64,000 nucleotides of DNA. Source: Rhizobium sp. CSW-27 (GTDB lineage Bacteria > Pseudomonadota > Alphaproteobacteria > Rhizobiales > Rhizobiaceae). Under the pieces are notes generated by a model. That model made no database searches, was not told the origin of the DNA, and worked only from the letters and a program-made list of their open reading frames with translations. This document shows positions 24,270 to 32,809 of this stretch, one piece after another (within the stretch, counting starts at the first letter, position 1; each line of letters starts with the position of its first letter). Location: the NCBI RefSeq assembly GCF_018760785.1, contig NZ_JAHHZO010000015.1, positions 1 through 64,000 on the forward strand, given 5' to 3'. The position numbers and the translations under genes were made by a program.

Positions 24270-25568
24270 CTATTGCCGATATGAACTCGGAAAAATTATG
24301 TCTTGATCGACGAGCACGTTGAACTTGTAGCCCGGCCGGATCCTGATGGTCGGCTGAACATTCAGATTTTTTGAGATCGTTTGCTCCGCCACACGGCCGA
24401 ACGATTCGGCAAAATTCCGCCGCGCTGCATCTGAAGCCGTATCCTGCGTGGCCAGCGTCGAACTCTCCGGCATCGACATATCGATCCCAGTGCCGATGAT
24501 AGCGACAAGTGCCGCAGAACCGAATGTTCGCCAGAGATGGCGATCAACCTTGTCCTTGAAGCCGCCATACCCCTCGGCATCCGTTCCGGCCATGCCGCCG
24601 ATCTGAAGTGTCGAGCCGTTGGGGAAGATAAGGTCGGTCCAAACGACAAGCACGCGCTTCTGTCCGAACGTCACCTTGGAATCATAGCGACCAAATAGCT
24701 TCGCCCCTTGGGGAATGAGCAGCCGGTAACCAGTGGCGCTGTCGTAAACGTTCTGACTGACCTGCGCTGAGATTCTGCCTGGAAGGTCAGAGTTCAAGCC
24801 CGTGATCATGGTCGCAGGGATGACAGACCCGCGCTTCAACTCATAGGGCGAGAACTGCGGGACCATCTGGTTTGGGAGATAGCCGAGATCCTTGATGTCC
24901 TGATTGAAAAAATCCTCCTTCGATGTCTGACCGTTTTGATCGACGTTCTGTCCGAGCAAACCGGACTTCATCGCGGCGCTGTAGAGATCAGACGCACTGT
25001 TCGTCGTGGCATTGAGCGATTGGTGGGCGCCGGCCCTGGTTTCGGAAGCGCTCTTCTGGACCTCGGAAACATCGACCTTGAGCGGAGAATCGAGCGCTGT
25101 TGCCCGTGCCTGGAGGCTTGCCATCCTCTGACGCTGCGCTTCGCGGAGGATTTGCTCGTCCTGTTCGCGCTTCAGCCGCGCCTTCCACTCGGCTTCCGGC
25201 TCGAGTTGTGAGCGCCGTTCCGTCCGGACCTCATTCTGCCGCTCCACGACGGCCTCTCTCACCGGCTCGCGTTCGACAACGACGGGCGTCGGCTGAAACA
25301 CTTCTCGTTGCTCCGGTTCGCCTATGATCCCGTCCGTCACGCCTCGTTTCAGTTGATCGCCAAATGTAGTCGCCGGTGACGAAGAGGTGGTGTCGAGTTC
25401 ATTTCCACGGTTGAAGGTGAGACCGCGCCACGACAGGCCGACGATCACGACGCCGAAGAACAGAACGATGATGACGATCGCGACGATGATCGGCAGGCGA
25501 TTGAGGCGCCGCATGCTTTGTTGATCGTCAGCATTACCCGCCGTGCCGAGCTGGAGCGATTGAACCAT
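24270..25568 (-). CDS. trbI: Mating channel protein TrbI (VirB10 family)
   Basis: A 432-residue protein spanning the envelope. One N-terminal membrane segment (LPIIVAIVIIVLFFGVVIVG), a long charged and coiled periplasmic stretch, then the VirB10 core: ELKRGSVIPATMITGLNSDL, then YRLLIPQGAKLFGRYDSKV and GGMAGTDAEGYGGFKDKVDR. It links inner-membrane ATPases to the outer-membrane pore. The ATG at 25568 has GGGAAGGCGAGA upstream; the frame extension to 25718 is a shadow of trbH. It is the last gene of the trb operon. Confidence 0.95.
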   Translation of the reverse strand: MVQSLQLGTAGNADDQQSMRRLNRLPIIVAIVIIVLFFGVVIVGLSWRGLTFNRGNELDTTSSSPATTFGDQLKRGVTDGIIGEPEQREVFQPTPVVVEREPVREAVVERQNEVRTERRSQLEPEAEWKARLKREQDEQILREAQRQRMASLQARATALDSPLKVDVSEVQKSASETRAGAHQSLNATTNSASDLYSAAMKSGLLGQNVDQNGQTSKEDFFNQDIKDLGYLPNQMVPQFSPYELKRGSVIPATMITGLNSDLPGRISAQVSQNVYDSATGYRLLIPQGAKLFGRYDSKVTFGQKRVLVVWTDLIFPNGSTLQIGGMAGTDAEGYGGFKDKVDRHLWRTFGSAALVAIIGTGIDMSMPESSTLATQDTASDAARRNFAESFGRVAEQTISKNLNVQPTIRIRPGYKFNVLVDQDIIFPSSYRQ

Positions 25569-25582
25569 GGTCTCGCCTTCCC

Positions 25583-26020
25583 TCAGTTTCGCTGCATGAC
25601 CGAAAGCGGACTGGCGGGTGTCGCGCCTGATGACTTCGCCGTATAGGCCCGACCAAGCGCAAGGGCTGGTGTGCTGACTTGCGCCAGTACTTGACCGTCG
25701 AAACTGTCGATTGACCACGCGAACTCGACAGGCTTCTGATCCTTACTGACTTTCTCATCGGTTACGACCGTGTACCCCCATCCCTTTAGCGCGGCCTCAA
25801 GAGCGGCGGCGTATTCGGAGGTGTCTTTTTCCATTTTGAGCGTCGTGGTGCCGGCAGGTCCAACCTGTTCAGCAAGCCGGCTTGCTATGTCGCCGGCGAT
25901 TGCGCTTGCGGTGGCCCCTGTGACAGAAATCGGAGTGGAACCTGTGGCCAGCGTTTCATCCGCAGTCTGGCAACCGGAAAGAACGGCGGTAATGATGATG
26001 GCGGCGATGGTCTTGTTCAT
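25583..26020 (-). CDS. trbH: Lipoprotein TrbH
   Basis: A 145-residue lipoprotein: signal peptide MNKTIAAIIITAVLSGC with the lipobox LSGC (acylated C17). The mature part contains ASAIAGDIASRLAEQVGPAG and FAWSIDSFDGQVLAQVSTPA. It occupies the VirB7-like position in the Trb system, between trbG and trbI, and presumably stabilises the outer-membrane TrbG/TrbI complex. It starts 3 bases after the trbG stop. Confidence 0.92.
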   Translation of the reverse strand: MNKTIAAIIITAVLSGCQTADETLATGSTPISVTGATASAIAGDIASRLAEQVGPAGTTTLKMEKDTSEYAAALEAALKGWGYTVVTDEKVSKDQKPVEFAWSIDSFDGQVLAQVSTPALALGRAYTAKSSGATPASPLSVMQRN

Positions 26021-26023
26021 CGG

Positions 26024-26836
26024 TCAGCCTCCCCGCCGGATCGTGATCTTCTGCTGGCGCCAGCCGACCCCGGAGACGAGCACGGCCTTGTCGACGGCGT
26101 AGTCGACGATCATCATGTCGTTCTTCATGCGGTAATTGACGATGCGGTTCTGGCCGCCGCTGACGACGAACAGCACCGGAGCGTCCTGCCCCGAAATCGA
26201 CCGGGGGAACTGGATGTAGGTTTTGGTGCCGTCGGAATAGACGCGCTTCGGCCTCCATGAGGCGCCGCCACTGACCGAATAGGAGAAGTTCAGCTTGTCC
26301 GGAGCGGCTCCCGGAATACCGCCGGTCTCAAGCCGGGCATTGATGTCAGCCAATTTGGTCGAAACATCCTCCGGGTATTCGAAGCCGATCCGGGCCATGT
26401 ACTGGCTGGGGTGGGATTTGAGCTGGATATGATAAGTCCGCCGAGAGGTCGTGACGACCATCGATGTGACGAGGTCGGCCTCCGACGGCTTGACGATCAG
26501 ATGTATTGCCTGGCCGCCGGTCGCCCCCGATGTCGCCGGCTCGACCTTCCAGCGGACCGTGTCGCCGACCAGCACATCGCGGACGATCTCGCCGCCCTGC
26601 AGCTCGATATCGCAAACCTGAAGCGGCGAGCACACTACAGAGGGCTGGGTCTCGCCGAACAGAAAGATCACCTTCCCGTCTGGACCGGTCGTCACCAGAC
26701 CTGGTGTCCCCCGCCATTTCCGCGAGATGTTGGTCCCCTTCACCTCGTTCGACGTCATGCTCTGTGCGACTGCGCAATCCGCGAGGACGAGTCCTGCCAT
26801 GCAGCCGACGGCCGCGATCAATCCTGTTCTGTGCAT
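26024..26836 (-). CDS. trbG: Outer-membrane channel protein TrbG (VirB9 family)
   Basis: A 270-residue secreted protein with a signal peptide (first about 25 residues, ending CAVAQS). VirB9 features: GKVIFLFGETQPSVVCSPLQ, then DTVRWKVEPATSG, THIQ-like YHIQLKSHPSQYMARIGFEY and a C-terminal NYRMKNDMMIVDYAVDKAVL. It forms the outer-membrane part of the mating channel with TrbI and TrbH. The start at 26836 has AGGGGAATTC upstream; the frame extends far upstream as a shadow of trbF. Confidence 0.94.
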   Translation of the reverse strand: MHRTGLIAAVGCMAGLVLADCAVAQSMTSNEVKGTNISRKWRGTPGLVTTGPDGKVIFLFGETQPSVVCSPLQVCDIELQGGEIVRDVLVGDTVRWKVEPATSGATGGQAIHLIVKPSEADLVTSMVVTTSRRTYHIQLKSHPSQYMARIGFEYPEDVSTKLADINARLETGGIPGAAPDKLNFSYSVSGGASWRPKRVYSDGTKTYIQFPRSISGQDAPVLFVVSGGQNRIVNYRMKNDMMIVDYAVDKAVLVSGVGWRQQKITIRRGG

Positions 26837-26852
26837 GTGAATTCCCCTGCCC

Positions 26853-27515
26853 TTAAAGCTGTGCGGTCCAGTCGAAGTCCTGGACATAAAGACCGATCGG
26901 GTTGAGGCGAATGATCGCCTCGTCCTGTGGCGCGGTGAGCGCGACCGTCGCGATCCCGCGGAACCGGCGCGTGCCGGTTTCCTTGCCTTTTCGGTCGCGT
27001 TCGTACTCGGTCCAGTCAATCTGGTAGGTCTGGTTGGAGAGCGCCACGATGTTGTTGACCTCGATGGCGACCGTTGACGTCTTCGCCTTCTCGAACGGCG
27101 AGTTGCCGCGGAACCAGGCATTGACCTTCTGGGTCGAGGGATCGGACGTCCTGAGAAGCGCATAGGTCCGGTCGATATATTGCTTCTGCACCACCGCATC
27201 CGGCGTGATCGACTTCAGGCTCGTGATGAAGTTGCCGAGTGTCGCGCGAACGACGCGGGCATCTGCATATTCGATCTGCTGGGGGAAGCCGGCCGTTACC
27301 GAGGTGCCGAGCTTGTCGACCTCGACGATGTAGGGCACCAACTTGACCTGCGTGCTGAGATACATCGCATAGGTGAAGCCGATCACGGCCATCGATAGTC
27401 CAAGAATGCCGACGATCCGCCATGCGCGCGCGGCCTGAACATAAGATCCATATCGTTCTGTCCATTCCTGCCGCGCGGCAAGGTAAGGACTGTCGGGTGG
27501 CCGGTTTGCTGCCAT
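26853..27515 (-). CDS. trbF: Channel assembly protein TrbF (VirB8 family)
   Basis: A 220-residue bitopic inner-membrane protein: short cytoplasmic N-terminus, one membrane segment (IVGILGLSMAVIGFTYAMYL), and a periplasmic NTF2-like VirB8 domain ending in IRLNPIGLYVQDFDWTAQL. The last motif (NPxGLYVxxFxW) is the family hallmark. It forms part of the inner-membrane platform of the mating channel. It is encoded between trbL and trbG, as in all plasmids of this type. Confidence 0.95.
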   Translation of the reverse strand: MAANRPPDSPYLAARQEWTERYGSYVQAARAWRIVGILGLSMAVIGFTYAMYLSTQVKLVPYIVEVDKLGTSVTAGFPQQIEYADARVVRATLGNFITSLKSITPDAVVQKQYIDRTYALLRTSDPSTQKVNAWFRGNSPFEKAKTSTVAIEVNNIVALSNQTYQIDWTEYERDRKGKETGTRRFRGIATVALTAPQDEAIIRLNPIGLYVQDFDWTAQL

Positions 27516-27536
27516 CGCGTTCTGCCTTTCTGATGA

Positions 27537-28715
27537 TTACTTGTCGTTGCGTTCGGGCGGCGTTCTGGGGCCGCTTTGTCCCGTGCGGCTCTGGTCAAGC
27601 TTGGCGTTGGCAAGTCCCATGATCGAGCCGGCATAAGCACCAGGCGAACCGATCGCCTTTTCCTTGGCGGCCGAGCCTGCTGCTTTTCCGGCCGAACCGA
27701 TCCCGGCACCCATGCCGCGAAGTGCCGCTCCCGCGACAGAGGACCCAGCCGCGCGTGCCGACTGAGCTGCAGCGGCACCGGCCCCGACAGCGCCGGCCGC
27801 GAGTGACGTTGCGCCAAGTGCAAATGAAGCGCCCTGCCCCCCATGGCGGATGGTCTCCATCCCGCCGGTGACCGATGCCCCTTGAACGACGCCTTGGATA
27901 ATCGTGGGCACGTACATGGAGATGATGAACACGACCACCGATATGCCGGCGATCGCCAGTGTCGTGATGAACTGATCGGATTCAGCTGTTGGTGCTTGCG
28001 CCAGGCCGAGAAGGACCTCGGATCCGATTTTCGCGATCATGACCAGTGCCATGAGCTTCATGCCGACGCCGAAGGCATAGACAAGGTAGCGGACTGCAAA
28101 ATCCTTGGTGAAGGACGAGCCGCCAAGCCCGAGCATGATCATGCCGGCCAGAAGTCCGACATACATCTCAACCATCACCGCGACGAAGATTGCCGCGACC
28201 AAGGAGAAGCAAATGACGACGACGCCCATCGCCAGGACGGCGGCGATTGCAAGCGCATTGTCCTCGAACACCCCGAACCTTGCCTGCTCGGACATCTGCG
28301 ATGCCACCCGGATACCGGCGTCGAACACCTCGGCTGGTGAGGCCGATCCGCCGCCCGCGCCGATCTGGTAGAGACTGTTGACGACGTCCCGCGCAAGCGT
28401 TGGCCCCTGGGTGAGAACGAACGCGAAGAAGCCGATGAACATGATCCGCCGGACGAGTTCGGCGAACCAGCTTTCAAGGGATGCGGCCTGTATAGCGAGC
28501 CACACGGCAGCGATGCCGACCTCGATCCCCGCAAGGATCCAGAACAGTGACCTTGCCGCGTCCATGATGGTGGTCTCCCATCCCTTGGCGGCAGTAGAAA
28601 CCTGGTTCTCGAGTTCTGTCAGAACCTGTCCTTGCTGCGCGAGCGCGGGAGTGGCGAGGACCAGGCAGGCTATGCCCGCAAGAACGAAGGTCTGTTCAAG
28701 ATTGCGCTTCACCAT
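27537..28715 (-). CDS. trbL: Inner-membrane channel protein TrbL (VirB6 family)
   Basis: A 392-residue polytopic membrane protein with an N-terminal signal-like segment (LACLVLATPALAQ type) and about five or six hydrophobic segments, for example AIAAVLAMGVVVICFSLVAA and YVGLLAGMIMLGLGGSS. The C-terminal 100 residues are Ala/Gly-rich and low in complexity, ending in a charged tail with PRTPPERNDK. VirB6-like proteins form the DNA passage in the inner membrane. It overlaps the trbK end by 7 bases. Confidence 0.94.
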   Translation of the reverse strand: MVKRNLEQTFVLAGIACLVLATPALAQQGQVLTELENQVSTAAKGWETTIMDAARSLFWILAGIEVGIAAVWLAIQAASLESWFAELVRRIMFIGFFAFVLTQGPTLARDVVNSLYQIGAGGGSASPAEVFDAGIRVASQMSEQARFGVFEDNALAIAAVLAMGVVVICFSLVAAIFVAVMVEMYVGLLAGMIMLGLGGSSFTKDFAVRYLVYAFGVGMKLMALVMIAKIGSEVLLGLAQAPTAESDQFITTLAIAGISVVVFIISMYVPTIIQGVVQGASVTGGMETIRHGGQGASFALGATSLAAGAVGAGAAAAQSARAAGSSVAGAALRGMGAGIGSAGKAAGSAAKEKAIGSPGAYAGSIMGLANAKLDQSRTGQSGPRTPPERNDK

Positions 28716-28912
28716 CTCGGCCGCATCTCCTGACCTTTTTCGATCGGGGGCAGCTCTTTGGCTGTGCCGAAGAATTTCTCACGGGTGATGCGTTGCTCTT
28801 TGCTCATTTCGGGTGATGCCGGGGTCTTCACCTGGACGAAATAGAAAGTGGCGCCAGAAGCCGCCGCAGCGACCATAGCCAGCACCATGACGATCAGGAC
28901 CGTGCGGTTCAC
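28709..28912 (-). CDS. trbK: Entry exclusion protein TrbK
   Basis: A 67-residue protein starting at the GTG at 28910-28912, which overlaps the trbJ stop (TGGTGA). One membrane segment (VLIVMVLAMVAAAASGATFY) is followed by a short periplasmic part ending in GQEMRPRW. It lacks the lipobox Cys of RP4 TrbK but has the size and position of the rhizobial family. Entry exclusion proteins stop transfer between cells already carrying the plasmid. Its C-terminal pattern, REKFF then GQxMxPRW, is shared with TrbJ encoded just before. Confidence 0.88.
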   Translation of the reverse strand: MNRTVLIVMVLAMVAAAASGATFYFVQVKTPASPEMSKEQRITREKFFGTAKELPPIEKGQEMRPRW

Positions 28913-29712
28913 CAGCGTGGCTCCATCTTCTGGCCACTCGGGATCGTGGTAACGTCGGCATTGAAGAATTTCTCTCGCCTGGCCTGCGCGAGGTCCTTGT
29001 CCGTTTGCTCGGTCTGCAGCCACGTCCCCATCATCGTCATCTGCTGGGAAACCAGGCCGCGCAGCTTCTGCATCTGGGAAACCTGCTGGGCGGCGATCTG
29101 ATGTCCGACCTGGAGGGCCTTCATCTGGCCGTCGGCTGACTCAGACATCGATCGAAGCGAACTCATCGTCCCCTCTTCGGTGTCGAACTGATCTGCAGTC
29201 AGGCTCGCTGCCTTCAACGTGCTGCCGATCGTGTCCCGGTTCGTGTCCGACCAGGATTGATAGGTGTTCGAGAAGGATTCGGCATTGGGCAGGTTGGTTT
29301 TCAGGTCGGCATAGCTCTTGAACCGCTGCTGAAGGACATCGTCTGCATTGCCCATCGAAAACGAAATGCTTTGCCCCTGATCGACAATGCTGCGCAGTCG
29401 GTTGAGATCGCTCTCGACCTGACCCCAGATGTGATCAGGGAGCTGCGCCGTGTTCTGCAACATGTTCTCGTAGATCTTCAGCTGGTTCTGAATCTGCTCC
29501 GCCAGTTGCGTGATCTGGGTCAGCTGGTTATCGACCTGAAGGCCGGAGCTTTTCAGGAGGTCGATGAGCTGAGCGTTGTTGGCAAGCTGCGTCCATTCGG
29601 TGGCAGCGCCCGTTGCAGATCCCGCATAGGCGGGAGCAATCGCCGACAGCGCGATTGCCGCGGTCATCGTTGCGACGATCCAGTTACTGGACGTTGAGGT
29701 GCGACGTGGCAT
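28909..29712 (-). CDS. trbJ: Mating channel protein TrbJ (VirB5 family)
   Basis: A 267-residue exported protein: signal peptide ending APAYAG, then a long helical region (DNQLTQITQLAEQIQNQLKI, further QMQKLRGLVSQQMTMMGTWL) typical for VirB5-like minor pilins. The ATG at 29712 is preceded by GAGAGGAG; an ATG 7 codons upstream lies before that site. It ends in REKFF and GQKMEPRW, matching the TrbK C-terminus. The start overlaps the end of trbE by 29 bases. Confidence 0.93.
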   Translation of the reverse strand: MPRRTSTSSNWIVATMTAAIALSAIAPAYAGSATGAATEWTQLANNAQLIDLLKSSGLQVDNQLTQITQLAEQIQNQLKIYENMLQNTAQLPDHIWGQVESDLNRLRSIVDQGQSISFSMGNADDVLQQRFKSYADLKTNLPNAESFSNTYQSWSDTNRDTIGSTLKAASLTADQFDTEEGTMSSLRSMSESADGQMKALQVGHQIAAQQVSQMQKLRGLVSQQMTMMGTWLQTEQTDKDLAQARREKFFNADVTTIPSGQKMEPRW

Positions 29713-32140
29713 TGTGAACTCCTCTCGATTCAAGCCAATGGGTAGGCCATTCCTGGCCGTGTTCCGCCTTCAGCGCGCGAATCCGCTTCAGATCTTCTTT
29801 TCCGGATGCGCCAACGAAGCTTAGGGCTACCGGCCCGAGCGACATGTCGAAGAGCCGCCGTCCGTCGGGCGTGGCGACGTAATATTCGCGCTTGGGGATG
29901 GCGCCCGAGACGATCTCGATCTGGCGTTCGTTAAACCCGATCCGCTCATAGAATTCGCGCGTTCCTGGCTCGCGCGCAGCGCCATTCGGCAAGCAAATCT
30001 TGGTCGGGCACGATTCTTTCAGCACATCGATGATGCCGGAGCGCTCGGCGTCGGAGATCGATTGGGTCGCCAGAACAACGGCGCAATTGGCCTTGCGGAG
30101 AACCTTCAGCCATTCCCTGATCTTGTCGCGAAACACCGGATGCCCAAGCATCAGCCAGGCTTCATCCAGCAGGATCAGGCTTGGAGACCCGTCGAGCCGC
30201 TTCTCAATTCGATGGAAGAGGTAGGTGAGAACGGGCACGAGATTGCGCTCGCCCATATTCATCAACTGCTCGATCTCGAAGCACTGGAACGCTCGAAGCG
30301 TCAGGCCGTCCTCTTCCGCATCGAGAAGCTGACCCATAGGGCCATCGACGGTATAGTGATGGAGTGCATCCTTGATCTCGCGCATCTGCACGCCGCTGAC
30401 GAAGTCCGACAGCGACTTTCCGGGCGCCGTCGCCATCAGCCCTATCTGGCGTGAGATTGCATTGCGATGGTCGGGCGTGATGGTGACGCCCTGCAGGGCG
30501 ACGAGCATTTCGATCCATTCAGTCGCCCAGGCCCGATCGCCATCTGTCGAAAGATCGAATAGCGGGCAAAATGCCAACGCCCTCCCCTCCCCGCTCTGGT
30601 CGTTGCCGATCTCATAGTGATCGCCACCGGCAGCAAGCGTCAGGGGAAGGAGCGAATTACCTTTGTCGAAGGCAAAGATCTGCGCGAACTCATAGCGCCG
30701 GAATTGCGCCGCGATCAGCGCGAGGAGGGTCGACTTGCCCGAACCAGTCGGTCCGAAGATCAGGGTATGGCCGACATCGTCGACATGCAGGTTCAGGCGA
30801 AACGGCGTCGATCCAGAGGCAACCTGCATCAGTGGGGGTGAGTTAGGCGGATAAAAGGGGCACGGCGCCACCGGATTGCCAGACCATACCGAGTTCAACG
30901 GAACGAGGTCCGCCAGATTGCTCGTATTGATCAGAGGCTCACGGATATTGGCGTACCAGTTTCCGGGGAGGCTGCCGAGAAACGCGTCTGTTGCGTTTAA
31001 GGTCTCGATACGCGCTCCGAAGCCCTCCGCCTGGACCAGCCGTCTGATGGCTTCCGCCTTCTCCTGCAGGGCGTCGCGGTCTCCATCGAACAGAATCACG
31101 ACAGGGGTGTAGTAGCCATAGGCGACAAGCTGCGACGACGCCTGGGCGATGGCATCTTCGGTCTCGGCGACCATGGTCATGGCATCCTGATCGACTGATC
31201 TGCTTTGCGTCTGGAAAAGCTGGTCGAAGAAGGGGCGAACCTTCTGCTGCCATTTCTTCCGGGTTCGTTCGAGCTTCTGGCGCGCCTCTTCCGCATCGAG
31301 GAAGATGAAGCGCGAAGACCAGCGGTAAGTCAGCGGCATCAGGTCGAGATTGTTGAGAATGCCGGGCCAGCTCTCGGCCGGTAGGCCATCGATGGCGACC
31401 ACCGCGAGGAACCGGTTCTCGACCTTTGGCGTCAGACCATGCTCCAACTCTGCCGTCGCCAGCCAGTCGAGATACATCGGAACCTCCGGCAAGCGAACCG
31501 GATGGCTCTCACCGGTAATGCAAAATCGAACGAACTGCAGGAGATCGTCATAGCGTGCGACCCGCTCCCCTCCCCTCTCGCGGACCTCGCGGGTCTGCAT
31601 GCGGGCGATCGACAGGGTATTGGCGAGATACTGTTCGATTTCCCGGATCGCGTTGCGGAACACGAACAGGACCGTGTCTGCATAGGATTTTCTGCGGCTC
31701 TCCTCGTCGGAGTAGATGTATTTGCTGAGCGCCGTCTTCTTCGACTCGAGTGGCCGGTAGGTCAGAATGATTCCGTGCTTGCTCTCGAAATGCCCCTGCT
31801 CCCGCCCGAAATGCGTTCTCCGCTCGGCATCAATCGCGCGGGAGACAGGATCAGGGAAGTGGCACTGGCCTGGCGCGGGATAGTCGACCGTCGGCACCCG
31901 AATGGCTTCGACCTGGATCATCCACCCCGTCCCCAGTCGTGACAGAATGGAATTGATCTGTCGGGACAGCTCATTGCGTTCGAGGTCGGTCGCGCTTTCG
32001 GAGTCCGGACCCGCGAAATACCAACCTGCCATCAAGCTCCCGTCCTTCAGGAGCAGAACACCGTTATCGACCAGGCCGGCGTAGGGAACGAGATCTGCGA
32101 ACGAGGGACCGGTCGCGCGGAAACGTTTGAGGGCTGCCAT
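29684..32140 (-). CDS. trbE: Type IV secretion ATPase TrbE (VirB4 family)
   Basis: An 818-residue ATPase. N-terminal about 400 residues contact the inner-membrane complex; the C-terminal half is the motor with Walker A IFGPTGSGKSTLLALI (about residue 460) and Walker B LILLDEAWLMLG, plus VLATQSISDAERSG. It drives pilus assembly and substrate transfer. The ATG at 32140 follows AGGAGTCCCG; the longer frame to 32215 is a shadow of trbD. Confidence 0.96.
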   Translation of the reverse strand: MAALKRFRATGPSFADLVPYAGLVDNGVLLLKDGSLMAGWYFAGPDSESATDLERNELSRQINSILSRLGTGWMIQVEAIRVPTVDYPAPGQCHFPDPVSRAIDAERRTHFGREQGHFESKHGIILTYRPLESKKTALSKYIYSDEESRRKSYADTVLFVFRNAIREIEQYLANTLSIARMQTREVRERGGERVARYDDLLQFVRFCITGESHPVRLPEVPMYLDWLATAELEHGLTPKVENRFLAVVAIDGLPAESWPGILNNLDLMPLTYRWSSRFIFLDAEEARQKLERTRKKWQQKVRPFFDQLFQTQSRSVDQDAMTMVAETEDAIAQASSQLVAYGYYTPVVILFDGDRDALQEKAEAIRRLVQAEGFGARIETLNATDAFLGSLPGNWYANIREPLINTSNLADLVPLNSVWSGNPVAPCPFYPPNSPPLMQVASGSTPFRLNLHVDDVGHTLIFGPTGSGKSTLLALIAAQFRRYEFAQIFAFDKGNSLLPLTLAAGGDHYEIGNDQSGEGRALAFCPLFDLSTDGDRAWATEWIEMLVALQGVTITPDHRNAISRQIGLMATAPGKSLSDFVSGVQMREIKDALHHYTVDGPMGQLLDAEEDGLTLRAFQCFEIEQLMNMGERNLVPVLTYLFHRIEKRLDGSPSLILLDEAWLMLGHPVFRDKIREWLKVLRKANCAVVLATQSISDAERSGIIDVLKESCPTKICLPNGAAREPGTREFYERIGFNERQIEIVSGAIPKREYYVATPDGRRLFDMSLGPVALSFVGASGKEDLKRIRALKAEHGQEWPTHWLESRGVHNATSHLNVQ

Positions 32141-32150
32141 CGGGACTCCT

Positions 32151-32435
32151 CTAGTATTTGCGCCACGGCGCGGCCGTTGGCCGGTAGTGGGGTTTATATG
32201 AAATGTGACGGGCATAGACCTTCCGCATCAGCGGATCGGATTTGGCCATCATGCGGAGTAAACCGACGATGACGATCCAGACGGCCACGCCGAAGAGCGC
32301 CGAGTAGACCGTCAGCACCACGAAGATCAGGATCACGGCCGCAAGCCCGGTGATCAGCACCAGCTCACGGTCGGCACCCATCAGGAGGTTCGGCCGTGAC
32401 AATGCGCGATGAATGCGATTGCGGTGGAGGCTCAC
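32151..32435 (-). CDS. trbD: Mating channel protein TrbD (VirB3 family)
   Basis: A 94-residue membrane protein: MSLHRNRIHRALSRPNLLMG, then two adjoining hydrophobic stretches (VLITGLAAVILIFVVLTVYS and ALFGVAVWIVIVGLLRMMA) and a short C-terminal HISYKPHYRPTAAPWRKY. The start is the GTG at 32433-32435, which overlaps the trbC stop; the open frame to 32711 is a shadow. VirB3-like proteins act at the inner membrane with the VirB4 ATPase, encoded directly downstream as trbE. Confidence 0.93.
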   Translation of the reverse strand: MSLHRNRIHRALSRPNLLMGADRELVLITGLAAVILIFVVLTVYSALFGVAVWIVIVGLLRMMAKSDPLMRKVYARHISYKPHYRPTAAPWRKY

Positions 32436-32809
32436 GATGCCTCCTCCCCTGCCCGACGCGAATGGAACAGCGCGACCTGCTCCGATGGCAGGTCGATCGA
32501 GGCCCCGGTTGCGCCGAACAAGCCGACGATCGTCGTCGCACCGAGCAGAATGCCGGCGACCAGCACGACGTACATAAGCCTGCGGGCGAAATCGTTGAGC
32601 TCGCCACCGAAGATGAGCATCCCCCCGGCTATCGCGACGGCTGCCAGTGCGATGTAGCCCGCGACAGGGCCCGTGATGGATTCCTGGATCTGCTCGAGCG
32701 GACCTTCCCACGGAAGACTTCCACCGGAACTGGCGAAGGCGGGCGACGCAGCAGCGATTGCAACAAAAGCCAACACGGCAAGTGTCAGGAAGGATCTGTT
32801 ATGCTGCAT
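32432..32809 (-). CDS. trbC: Pilin precursor TrbC (VirB2 family)
   Basis: A 125-residue pilin precursor: a long signal peptide (SFLTLAVLAFVAIAAASPAF then AS), a mature core with two membrane helices (AGYIALAAVAIAGGMLIFGG and YVVLVAGILLGATTIVGLFG), and a C-terminal tail removed on maturation. TraF is expected to process and cyclise it. The ATG at 32809 has GAGGAGAGCC upstream; two upstream in-frame ATGs are less likely. The start overlaps the trbB end by 11 bases. Confidence 0.93.
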   Translation of the reverse strand: MQHNRSFLTLAVLAFVAIAAASPAFASSGGSLPWEGPLEQIQESITGPVAGYIALAAVAIAGGMLIFGGELNDFARRLMYVVLVAGILLGATTIVGLFGATGASIDLPSEQVALFHSRRAGEEAS

